Assembly (NCBI RefSeq): GCF_014200605.1 | Contig: NZ_JACHCE010000002.1 | Span: 1,038,774-1,102,773, forward strand | Origin: Pedobacter cryoconitis | GTDB taxonomy: Bacteria > Bacteroidota > Bacteroidia > Sphingobacteriales > Sphingobacteriaceae | DNA: 64,000 nt | Direction of reading: 5' to 3' | Shown here: positions 1-8,233 of the stretch, in pieces | Layout of the letters: each line of letters opens with the position of its first letter | Numbering within the stretch: the stretch's first letter is position 1 | The notes under the pieces: generated by a model | The model's input: only the letters and a program-made list of their open reading frames with translations | Told to the model about the DNA's origin: nothing | The model's database searches: none | Translations under genes and position numbers: made by a program

Positions 1-5
1 TTTTT

Positions 6-281
6 TTAGTGGGTCTTGATATACCTGAAAAGCAAAATTGCAATTGAAATAACCCCCCATGCGATGCCCCAGTATTGTAATGGGATAAAATAAAGATCGT
101 TAACTGATTTTTTGTTTAATCTTAGACCCGTGATATAAACCAGGGGTGCTGAACACAGTAGGCTATACAAGAATATTTCGAGACTTGCATTTCCATTGGT
201 GCCAAAAAAGAATATTCCAATCAGAATTGTGCAAACTGGTGTCAGAAGGGCTAGTGGCCCCCAACCTTTGTAAATAATCAT
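6..281 (-). CDS. Small multi-pass membrane protein, unknown function
   Basis: I do not recognise this 91-aa protein. It has about three hydrophobic segments (residues ~9-30, ~36-52 and ~69-86) separated by short basic loops, so it is probably an inner-membrane protein. The gene lies 21 bp downstream of the 303-974 gene on the same strand and is probably co-transcribed with it. Both follow the type VI-like cassette at 2-7.5 kb, so they could be accessory to it, but nothing in the sequence proves that. The reading frame is complete, with its stop just inside the window edge. Confidence 0.6.
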   Translation of the reverse strand: MIIYKGWGPLALLTPVCTILIGIFFFGTNGNASLEIFLYSLLCSAPLVYITGLRLNKKSVNDLYFIPLQYWGIAWGVISIAILLFRYIKTH

Positions 282-302
282 ATTGTTTTATAGGGATTGT
301 TT

Positions 303-974
303 TTATGCTTTGTTGATGAGTTGATCCAGTAGGGAGACGAAACTTCTGCCACTGAAAATACCGTTGGTAGATGTACTGAAAACAATGTTGTTTTCTTTGT
401 CCTGTAAACTGATCTGACTAATCCAGTTGTTTACTGAGAAATGATTGAGATCTGAAATCATGATCTTTTTTGAATCGATTACCAGGTAATCTTTATTGAC
501 AGCAATTTCTTTTGGTTGTACGTTTAAGAAGGAGTTTGTACCTGTAGCAAATAGCTTTTTGCCCATTGCTGTACTGTAGTTGATGTATTGAAATGTAATG
601 GTCTTATTCTGCTCCAGTTCCTTTAGTACTTTGGGTACATAGAATTTTTCGTGCTGGGTAGTCATCAAATTAATTGCGCTGATGACATTGGTGTAGCGAG
701 GGGTAATAGTTTCCCAACTGTCTTCTTTCCCGGAACGGAAAGCGATGTTATTAGTTAAGAATGAACGTCCGGAACTAAATAAGTAAAGGTCTTCTAAATC
801 TTCAAAAAGCTGTACTTTGTTTTGTCCTTTTCCTGCTGTCAGGATACCTTTTTCATATAAAGTATAGGTCTTGCCCTGGCTAAGTTTTAAGGCCAGCAAT
901 AAGATGGCAATTCCCATTCCCATGATGAATGCAATGCACCAGTAAAGTATGCTGATGTCTCCTGAGAAATTCAT
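303..974 (-). CDS. Membrane-anchored protein, possibly DUF6585-like
   Basis: This 223-aa frame starts at the only ATG available. It has a transmembrane segment near residues 8-30, followed by a soluble domain opening with TYTLYEKGI and a mixed alpha/beta pattern. The layout (membrane helices, then a 'YEKG' strand and a pleckstrin-like soluble part) recalls DUF6585 proteins; this is family resemblance from memory only. Coding-like sequence continues in frame upstream to about 1160 and encodes another hydrophobic segment, so the intact protein is probably longer with an earlier start that is lost or non-canonical. It is upstream of, and probably co-transcribed with, the 91-aa membrane protein. 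Confidence 0.6.
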   Translation of the reverse strand: MNFSGDISILYWCIAFIMGMGIAILLLALKLSQGKTYTLYEKGILTAGKGQNKVQLFEDLEDLYLFSSGRSFLTNNIAFRSGKEDSWETITPRYTNVISAINLMTTQHEKFYVPKVLKELEQNKTITFQYINYSTAMGKKLFATGTNSFLNVQPKEIAVNKDYLVIDSKKIMISDLNHFSVNNWISQISLQDKENNIVFSTSTNGIFSGRSFVSLLDQLINKA

Positions 975-1297
975 CTTTCCTTCTTTAACTGCAAGTATGG
1001 CTCCGAAATAAATGAAGGCTGAAATGGCTGAAAATAAAATAAGGATAAAAACTGCGAAGTAAGTGAAGCCTTTTCCGGGATTGTGTTTGCTTTTTAAGGC
1101 ACCCAGCTCTTGTACGTTATTTATTTTAAATGATAAGGTGTTTATTATTAGTTAATTGTAGTTTAATTACTATTTTGTAAATTTCATGAAACTATCGTTG
1201 CGCAAATTGTGTACCAATATGGAGCTATTCCGCATCAGTTGATGAGATGGGAATTGAATGTTGGATAGGATTAGGGGTAGGATTTTTAAGGTAATTG
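975..1297 (-). other. Coding-like 5' extension plus intergenic spacer
   Basis: There is no complete gene here. Reading upstream in frame from the ATG of the 303-974 gene, codons stay open to a TAA near 1155-1160 and encode a hydrophobic stretch that includes YFAVFILILFSAISAFIYF. No ATG, GTG or TTG occurs in that stretch, so the true start is either damaged or unusual. The remainder (about 1160-1297) is AT-rich and carries nothing else I can support. Confidence 0.5.
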
Positions 1298-2011
1298 CTA
1301 GCGGATTATTTCAAAAGCAGTTTTTCCTTTGGGGATATGGAGATAGAGTTTATAGAAATTTCCTATAGTACTCCCTTTTTTATTTTTGTATTTACCCCAT
1401 AGAGCAGACTCACCTCTAAATCTGATATCCATTGAATTTTGTTCTAAACATACCAGGTTACCATTTCCATATAATGAAGAAGTCTTCAGTTTGATGTTCA
1501 TCTAATAGCACCCATAAAAGTCATCCCATCTGGTTTTTTAGGGCTATGATGTTCTGGTAACAACTTTTTACGCAGATAAGGATCTTTTCCTGTTTTATCT
1601 ATTTTTAACAAAATAAGTTCCACGCCTGTCCAATCGGGTAAAGTATGAATAGCATCACCATTTTCTTTGACCAATAGGATATAACCTATATGTTATTTTC
1701 TGAGGTCCGCTTTTTAAAATATAATGCTGGATATCTATTTGAGAAGTTACCTGGCCATCATCGTAATACTTAAAAACAGGTACATCGTTTATTAAAATTT
1801 CCTATGCACAGCCAACTACTTTATTGAGTTCCAGAAAGTAATAAGGTTCTTCGGGATAATGCTTTATAGCTTTAGATATTGTCTCTATGTAATGGTGTGC
1901 TGTAAGATTTGACTTTGCAGGCAAAAAGACATTTGGAAGCTCCTTTTCCCGTTTACACGAAAAAAAGAAGCTTACTAATATTAGACAAGAGACAATTAGA
2001 GTTTTCTGCAC
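1298..2011 (-). pseudogene. Decayed duplicate of the neighbouring lipoprotein gene
   Basis: This is a broken copy of the 2016-3026 gene. The 5' part (1802-2011) encodes a lipoprotein signal with Cys19, then the shared KHYPEEPYYFLE block, and stops at a TAG (1802-1804) where the intact copy has a TAT Tyr codon. Similarity continues in frame past the stop until a 2-nt deletion near 1667-1672. Two larger deletions remove about 55 and about 45 codons. The 3' part (1298-1501) is the homologous C-terminus ending KGKTAFEIIR, like the parent. The copies are tandem, 4 bp apart. Confidence 0.85.
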
Positions 2012-2015
2012 AAGG

Positions 2016-3026
2016 TTATCTGATTATTTCAAAAGCAGTCTTCCCTTTGGGGATATGCAGGTAAAGTTTACGGAAATTTCCAATAACACTTCCTTTATCA
2101 TTTTTGTATTTACCCCATAGGGCCGACTCACCTCTAAATCGGATATCCATAGAATTTTGTTCCAGGCATACCAGTTTACCATTTCCATATAATGACATTT
2201 TGTAATTTGCCAACGGTTCCAGCTTATAACTTGATTTTGTGAATGGTTTTAAGTAAGCATCTAATGTCTCCTTTAAGTCTTCGTTTGAACTATATTCACT
2301 TTGGCAAGTTTCGATTTCCTTGGCATATAGATATCCGAAGAAGTCTTCAGTTTGATGTTCATCTAATAGCTGCCATATTAACTTATAAGCTGTTTCAGTT
2401 TTTTGAAGTAATTCTTTCTGGTCCATTTTACTTAAATCGACACTGTTGGCCCATCCTTTATTTTCATAAGGTAATTGGGCATCGAAAGTGAAACTATTTT
2501 CATAATATTTGAGCCCAGCACCCATAAAGGTCCTCCCATCTGGTTTGTTAGGACTGTGATGTTCTAGTAAGACCTTTTTACGCAAATAAGGATCTTTTAC
2601 GGTTTTATCTATTTTTAACAAATTAAGATCCACGCGTGTCCAGTCAGCTAACGTATTAATAACATCACCATCTTCTCTCTTACCAATTGGATATAGTTTA
2701 TATGTTATTTTCTGAGGGCCACTTTTTAGCATATAGTATTGTATATCTATTTGAGAAGTTACCTGCCCATCATCGTAATACTTAAAAACAGGCACATCAT
2801 TTATTAAAATTTCATATGCACATCCAACTATGTTGTTGATCTCCAAGAAGTAATAAGGCTCTTCGGGATAGTGTTTAACAGCCTTAGACATGGTCTCTAT
2901 GAAGTTTTTACTGGTAAGTTTAGGGTTTGTAGACATAAGTGTGTTTTTATCATTAATTGTTTTCGTAGGTTCTGTACAGCCCATAAGCATATAAATAACC
3001 CCCAAAAAGAAGAACATTTTTTTCAT
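2016..3026 (-). CDS. Lipoprotein, candidate immunity protein of a T6SS-like cassette
   Basis: This 336-aa protein has a type II signal peptide (lipobox LMGC, Cys17), so it should be a lipidated envelope protein. The mature part is polar with no domain I recognise. It lies 15 bp downstream of the 968-aa OmpA-domain gene on the same strand, and a decayed tandem copy follows it. A lipoprotein directly after a putative secreted toxin, with duplicated and degenerating copies, is the usual layout of immunity genes for periplasm-acting effectors. That role is inference; an accessory or structural role is also possible. Confidence 0.7.
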   Translation of the reverse strand: MKKMFFFLGVIYMLMGCTEPTKTINDKNTLMSTNPKLTSKNFIETMSKAVKHYPEEPYYFLEINNIVGCAYEILINDVPVFKYYDDGQVTSQIDIQYYMLKSGPQKITYKLYPIGKREDGDVINTLADWTRVDLNLLKIDKTVKDPYLRKKVLLEHHSPNKPDGRTFMGAGLKYYENSFTFDAQLPYENKGWANSVDLSKMDQKELLQKTETAYKLIWQLLDEHQTEDFFGYLYAKEIETCQSEYSSNEDLKETLDAYLKPFTKSSYKLEPLANYKMSLYGNGKLVCLEQNSMDIRFRGESALWGKYKNDKGSVIGNFRKLYLHIPKGKTAFEIIR

Positions 3027-3041
3027 AATCGTTTAGAATTT

Positions 3042-5948
3042 TTAATACAATTGGACATCAGCAATATCAATATTTTGAGGCTCAAATAATACAAAGTCCA
3101 GTTTCTCATCATCTGGATTTAATTCGAGCACTTTTTCACCATCAACTGTTAATTTTGATTTAAGAGTAACGTATCCTTTTATACCAGAAAAATAGATTTG
3201 ATCTTTATAGTAAGGACCCCTGCTAACATCAACACCATAAGTTCTTTTATGTGTAATATAGCCCTCTAAATTGAGCTTCAATGCTCCGTCAATTCCTATT
3301 GGAGGAACATATTTTCTTAAGGGCTTCCATATCTGAATTACTCTTTTACCAGTGGCTTCAAGGAATATTCTAGCTTTAATTGTATCCTCGCCAATAACTT
3401 CACCACTACTATTGCTTAATGCACTATTCAAAAGATTAAGTACTGTGATTTTTTTATCTCCTGCATTAGCAGTCATTGGAAGTGCAATTTTTAGTTCATA
3501 ATTGGCCTCAATCCTTCCTATAAATTCTAAGGTGAGCTCTGCATCCCCCCCAATTTTATTTAAAACTGCCTGAACTTCTTTACTTATTTCTGTTTTAGCC
3601 GCAGCATTCTCTTCAATGGTTGCTTTAGCATTTTTTTTATGCTTAACAGATGCAACAAGATCAGCCAGTTTAAACGTCTTCTTATATTGAATGGCAATCA
3701 AAGGTTTTGCGCTCACATTATCTTCTATCATATAATAGATATTGCCATCACTGCCTTTCTTAAGATATAGGCCTCTGTTCATCGCTACTTTAGGGAAGAT
3801 GAATTCAAAGCCAAGATCCTCCATTTTATCTTTTACAGCTTTTGCCTCTTTTAAGAAACGGGCTGCCTTTTTTAGTTTCGGTAATTTGGCTGCTGCAGTC
3901 TCTCCACCAGTTAATACCGCAATAACTACTTCGACTACGATTACGAGTATGGTCAGGGTCAGGATAGCGATCTCAGTTACGATTCTGTGTTTCTCTGTAT
4001 AGTCGTCTTCTCTGGCAAAACCATCAAAAGACCCGCCTGTCCAGTTCCATCTCTTGTGATAACCTAAACCATACATTTTAGATTCTTCTCTGATATAATT
4101 TACCAGCCATTCCTGGGCATATGCACTTATTGTAAACATAGGTACCCATTTAATTGCACTGAAGTACATTTCCAGGTATTTCTCTACTTTACCATATAGT
4201 GTCTCTATGCCTTTTACAATCTTTACCTTTTGCTCTTTTCCTTCTTTTTTAAAGTAGAAAGATTCATCATAGTCATAGCTTGCATGAAAGATCCATAAAG
4301 CATCTGTAAATGCTTGTACAATAACGGTTGGCTTAGTCTTATCAGGAAAATAGTTACATGAATTAATCGAAACCTGAAAACGGTTTGGGGTCAGTGTTCT
4401 TAAAGGGGGTAGAACAATGGGTAACATCGGTGCGATATCAGCAAATACGGGGATCTTTAATAATCCTCCATTAATATCTACATCCTTTGCAACGGTCCTG
4501 ATAGATTCTTCGTTCGTTAATTCAAGATATTTTGCTTTCTTTTCATCATGTTTTTTTGCCGGATCACTGGCCATCATACAGTTTTTGATATTGAAATTCG
4601 TTATACGAAAGTCTAATACTGTCGGTGTTTCCAGTGTCGGAACAATGGTATTATAAAATATAGCCTTGATACCAGGGGTGTAAAAAGTAAGCTCGGTGTA
4701 GCGGTTCAATTTATGAATAGGGGTATCTATATTTGTTTCATAGATAAACTGCTTGGCCTTCGATGAGCCATACCATTTTGTGGACAATTTATTGGTAACT
4801 CCATGTGTATTCAGGTAGCTTAAAACACCATTTGCACGTTTTTCGGTAAGATCCATATTGTACTGGGCATCTTTCCGGATATCTGCATACGATTCAATTA
4901 AAAGTGAAATCTGCGGATTTGATTTTAAAAGCTTTGCCAGGTTATCCATCACAGGTTTTGCATCTGCTCTGATATCGTACTGGTCAGTATCATAGTATAT
5001 CTTCAGGTCGAATTTGAACTTAGGTTCATTAGAACCGAATGTCAGTTTCTCGCGTTCGTCAAAAAGTAGTTTAGGTTTACCGCGGTCGGTAACATTTATA
5101 CTCTGGAATTTACAGCCATGCATCACATAAGACTCAGCCTGTTGCCCGGTTTTTGCCGGGGTACTGGTCTTGGCAGGCATGATCTGTTCAATAAAAGTAC
5201 CCATTTTATTGTTGATGTAAAGATGAGTAGCATGTTTGTCCTGACCTTTTTCATCAGTTACATAACCTTTGGCGGGGTCTCCTTTTACCTTAATGAAAAA
5301 ATGTTCTTTAGGTTTTCTTAGCCCTCCCAATTCATTGTACCAGGCCATGGTATCTACTGCCGGAATCTGAAGTTCGATATCTCCATTAACACATTTTATA
5401 CCGTATGTTTTTCTCATACGTTTAATAGTCCCTAATGAAGTATTATAGATCTCTACTACACAATCATCGCCATTTAAGCCTTCTAATTCCAGATGAAGTT
5501 TAAGTGGTACACCATAAATAGTGGGGTTGTCTGTGGTAATCTGATTATCATTGCCAGGCTCATCAACTATCCATGATGATTTGATCAGTTTCTGTTCACA
5601 ATATCCGCCAACTAAAAGCCCGGTATTGTTTTTTGCATCCTTAATACCTGACAAGGTAGCTTCTATATAAAAGTTATAACTGCCGCATTGTTTTCTGGTA
5701 ATTTGATAACCATAGATGTCTCTTGCGGGAATTACTGTCTTCTTGAATTCTATCTTTTTGTCCCCGCTCTGTCTTACCCAGGTTACTGTCTTTTTTTTAT
5801 CTTCCTCAGTGGTTCCGGGAAACCATTCGCCGACTATAAAATATACCCATTGATCAGGGGCTATTGTAAGCTTATAATTGGGAATGGACAGGTTTCCGAA
5901 AACCTTACCTGTACCTTCCCATTTAATCTTTTTTACACCTTTTAACAT
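3042..5948 (-). CDS. Large OmpA-domain protein, candidate T6SS-associated effector
   Basis: This 968-aa protein has no signal peptide. Residues 1-300 form a beta-rich region of the kind seen next to DUF4280 proteins in Bacteroidota. Residues ~312-420 are an OmpA-like peptidoglycan-binding domain (FDLKIYYDTDQYDI, then LLIESYADI and LTEKRANGVL) that keeps the typical Asp and Arg positions. A membrane segment lies near residues 658-680 (LTLTILVIVVEVVIAVLTGG), followed by a basic linker and a beta-rich C-terminus of about 250 residues that I cannot assign. It starts 5 bp after the PAAR-like gene and is followed by a lipoprotein. PAAR plus cell-wall-binding domain plus unknown C-terminus suggests a modular T6SS payload; toxicity is inferred. 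Confidence 0.75.
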   Translation of the reverse strand: MLKGVKKIKWEGTGKVFGNLSIPNYKLTIAPDQWVYFIVGEWFPGTTEEDKKKTVTWVRQSGDKKIEFKKTVIPARDIYGYQITRKQCGSYNFYIEATLSGIKDAKNNTGLLVGGYCEQKLIKSSWIVDEPGNDNQITTDNPTIYGVPLKLHLELEGLNGDDCVVEIYNTSLGTIKRMRKTYGIKCVNGDIELQIPAVDTMAWYNELGGLRKPKEHFFIKVKGDPAKGYVTDEKGQDKHATHLYINNKMGTFIEQIMPAKTSTPAKTGQQAESYVMHGCKFQSINVTDRGKPKLLFDEREKLTFGSNEPKFKFDLKIYYDTDQYDIRADAKPVMDNLAKLLKSNPQISLLIESYADIRKDAQYNMDLTEKRANGVLSYLNTHGVTNKLSTKWYGSSKAKQFIYETNIDTPIHKLNRYTELTFYTPGIKAIFYNTIVPTLETPTVLDFRITNFNIKNCMMASDPAKKHDEKKAKYLELTNEESIRTVAKDVDINGGLLKIPVFADIAPMLPIVLPPLRTLTPNRFQVSINSCNYFPDKTKPTVIVQAFTDALWIFHASYDYDESFYFKKEGKEQKVKIVKGIETLYGKVEKYLEMYFSAIKWVPMFTISAYAQEWLVNYIREESKMYGLGYHKRWNWTGGSFDGFAREDDYTEKHRIVTEIAILTLTILVIVVEVVIAVLTGGETAAAKLPKLKKAARFLKEAKAVKDKMEDLGFEFIFPKVAMNRGLYLKKGSDGNIYYMIEDNVSAKPLIAIQYKKTFKLADLVASVKHKKNAKATIEENAAAKTEISKEVQAVLNKIGGDAELTLEFIGRIEANYELKIALPMTANAGDKKITVLNLLNSALSNSSGEVIGEDTIKARIFLEATGKRVIQIWKPLRKYVPPIGIDGALKLNLEGYITHKRTYGVDVSRGPYYKDQIYFSGIKGYVTLKSKLTVDGEKVLELNPDDEKLDFVLFEPQNIDIADVQLY

Positions 5949-5953
5949 AATTA

Positions 5954-6451
5954 TTATACCTGAGGATTTGTTATTGCTTTTTCAGTATTTCCGGCGTCAT
6001 TAAACTGAGGCTGGGTTAGTTCTTCTAGATCTACAGCAGGGTTTAATGCTTTGGATACTGCTGGTTTAGCACGCTGCATAGTCTGTTTACTTAATTCGGC
6101 AGTTTGTCCATGGTCAATGATCAGGATACAATCTTTCCCACCTACAGGACAAGTGGCCTTACTATCTTCTAATAAGATCTTCCCGCCATTGGTTAAAGTT
6201 GTCTTTTCATAAAAGCCTGTCCATTCAGTAATGATTGCAGTACATGGTTTCATGAGTTGTTTAGCGCAGTTGCCGAATGTGTTCTTCTCCAGTGTAGAAC
6301 CAATATCCTTATTACTGGCAATGAGTTTCTTCCCGCTATCCTTATCATTAGCAAACTCTCTTTTATGTGTGAGTACTTTTAACTTGTCGGGGGCTGTACC
6401 AAAATTACACAGGCATGTGGCCCCTTGTACTACTAAATGTTTCTCTGCCAT
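5954..6451 (-). CDS. PAAR-like protein (DUF4280 family)
   Basis: This 165-aa protein matches the DUF4280/PAAR-like family in length and pattern. It opens with HLVVQGATCLCNFG, has further cysteines at ~61, ~71, ~100 and ~106 (GNCAKQLMKPC and KATCPVGGKDC), and contains short repeated turns. Family members are thought to cap the VgrG spike of type VI secretion systems and carry effectors. The gene is 5 bp upstream of the large OmpA-domain gene and 24 bp downstream of the 335-aa gene, forming one transcription unit. No sheath, VgrG or baseplate genes are visible here, so this would be an orphan payload island served by a system elsewhere. Confidence 0.85.
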   Translation of the reverse strand: MAEKHLVVQGATCLCNFGTAPDKLKVLTHKREFANDKDSGKKLIASNKDIGSTLEKNTFGNCAKQLMKPCTAIITEWTGFYEKTTLTNGGKILLEDSKATCPVGGKDCILIIDHGQTAELSKQTMQRAKPAVSKALNPAVDLEELTQPQFNDAGNTEKAITNPQV

Positions 6452-6475
6452 TGTATCTCAATTTCTGTTAACCCA

Positions 6476-7483
6476 CTATTTCTTGAAGAATGAGCTAATT
6501 ATACGTGTAATACTATTTTCTGATTTCTGAGAGTTGTTCCCATCTAAAAAGACAAGACTGCTGCCTTGCTGCTCTTCTGACATTAAATTATCGGAATCCT
6601 TCTCTTCATCAATCCTGAATAACCTGATCTCTATAGATTTGTTAATGGGCTCCTCTAAAACCCATTTGGCTACTATTGATTCTATTGATTTTGTGTTTGC
6701 AGCTAATTTATAAGTAGCATTATAGGTCCCGGAAATTGTCCGTGCACCCTGACCTTCGAGTATAAAATGATAACCATTCTCTATATTGAATTTAGTTCTT
6801 TTATCATTTACAGTGCCTTTATGGATGATTTCAATTTCTTCGTAATCATTTAATAAGGGCTTAACCAACTGACTGGTTTCAAAACTAACCTGGTTTCCTT
6901 TTGCAGCTACCGGAAAAAACACATCTTCCTGAATTTGCAGATCGGGAGTATAAGACTTATAAATATCATTGAAATAGGCCCTGAACAGCAGATCGTTCCT
7001 GAAACTATCGGCTAGCAGCTCTGATGAATTGATCGTAACATCCATCAGTTCGATATATCGGGTGACCAGATCTCCGAGAAAATACTTCTTTACGCGCTCT
7101 TTAACCTCTTTCCATCGCTCAATGATTTCCTGTTCGTTGTAAATGCCTGCAAACTGTCCGTTGAAGCCCACTTTAACATCAAGCGGATAAAATACTTTCC
7201 CGCATTCATAGGCAAGCTGATCTACTAAGAGGTCAGGAACAACATTGTTTATAAAGACTTCGGTAAGTCTTTCCAGTCTGAAAATTCTTATATCCTGCGA
7301 AACAGTTTTTATATATTTTATTTCTAACTCGTACTTGATTGCATTCTCTTCATCCTGGTTTTTGAAAATTTGCAAATAGCCATACTTTCTGGAAAAGAAC
7401 GGAGGCTGTAATTTTAAATTCAGCTTATGGTTACCAGAGAAAGTTACGGGGAGGTGTTTTTTAATGAGGTCTTCAGTTTCCAT
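6476..7483 (-). CDS. Unknown protein, first gene of the PAAR cassette
   Basis: I do not recognise this 335-aa protein. It has no signal peptide or membrane segment. The middle contains helical charged stretches (about residues 125-175), the C-terminal third is beta-rich, and the last ~30 residues are a polar, serine-rich tail ending SSFFKK. It leads the minus-strand cassette, directly before the PAAR-like gene. By position it could be an adaptor or chaperone that loads the PAAR-effector pair, as with other T6SS adaptor families; this is inference from order alone. Confidence 0.6.
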   Translation of the reverse strand: METEDLIKKHLPVTFSGNHKLNLKLQPPFFSRKYGYLQIFKNQDEENAIKYELEIKYIKTVSQDIRIFRLERLTEVFINNVVPDLLVDQLAYECGKVFYPLDVKVGFNGQFAGIYNEQEIIERWKEVKERVKKYFLGDLVTRYIELMDVTINSSELLADSFRNDLLFRAYFNDIYKSYTPDLQIQEDVFFPVAAKGNQVSFETSQLVKPLLNDYEEIEIIHKGTVNDKRTKFNIENGYHFILEGQGARTISGTYNATYKLAANTKSIESIVAKWVLEEPINKSIEIRLFRIDEEKDSDNLMSEEQQGSSLVFLDGNNSQKSENSITRIISSFFKK

Positions 7484-8233
7484 TAAATAATACGGGCTCT
7501 AAATTTTCGGTCGGTACGCTCTTGGTCATCATGAATACCTTCTTCTAGTGTAATTCTGTTTTAAATATTTGATTTAAAGTCTAAAGACCTATTTCTTACT
7601 TCACAAAAATTTAGCCAATAAGAATAAGTTGAGATCTATTTGCGTAATAAGCATGCACTTATCTCCTGTATTGAATGAATGAAATTAAACTTTCGGGCAT
7701 AAAAAACAGCCTTAAACTGTTTTTAGCATCTTAAAAGCTGTAATTAAGAAAGATCAGATTTTTGAATAGTAAAGGAAAAAATACAGCTGCAGGATTAAAC
7801 GGCTGGTACAAAAACCTTTAATTGTCCTTTTCATTATAGTATTGTAGGTATTTCTGGTCTGGCAAGTATTGAACTTATTGCGTCGTTTAATTATCATTCG
7901 TAATCAAGCTTTAACCACTAACCAACAGAAGTCCGCAGAGTAAAAAACAAACTGTCTCTAAATTATATAATTCTTCATCTGCGCTATGTCGTTTTTTAAC
8001 AACCTGCAAGGGATGGAATTTGAAAAAATAAAAGTATACCAATACAAAGAGCATAGCATGTCGTTACCCTTTTTTGGTATAAGTAAATGCAGCTCGGGCA
8101 TAGTATGTTTTTATTTTTCCTCAAATCCCTTACAACACCCCCCAAAAACAAACATTTCGCTGATGAAAGATTGTATTTTTAGCTAGGTTCTGATTTTTAT
8201 TAAAGGTAAATTTGCGGCTCAAACCACAAACAA
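7484..8233. other. Intergenic region between divergent cassette and purF
   Basis: This 750-bp spacer separates divergent transcription units. A 66-codon open frame at 7986-8186 has no recognisable product and atypical composition, so I do not call it. Both upstream regions must lie here: the cassette promoter on the left and the purF promoter on the right. I see no strong inverted repeat or conserved riboswitch fold. Confidence 0.5.
8207..8214 (+). promoter_or_regulatory. Candidate -7 element for purF
   Basis: TAAATTTG matches the Bacteroidota -7 consensus TAnnTTTG and sits 20 bp before the purF ATG. The upstream -33 partner is weak, so this is a tentative call. Confidence 0.35.

Noticed and set aside
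7986..8186. 66-codon open frame upstream of purF
   Set aside because: No recognisable product, no ribosome site or neighbour logic, and composition unlike the surrounding genes.
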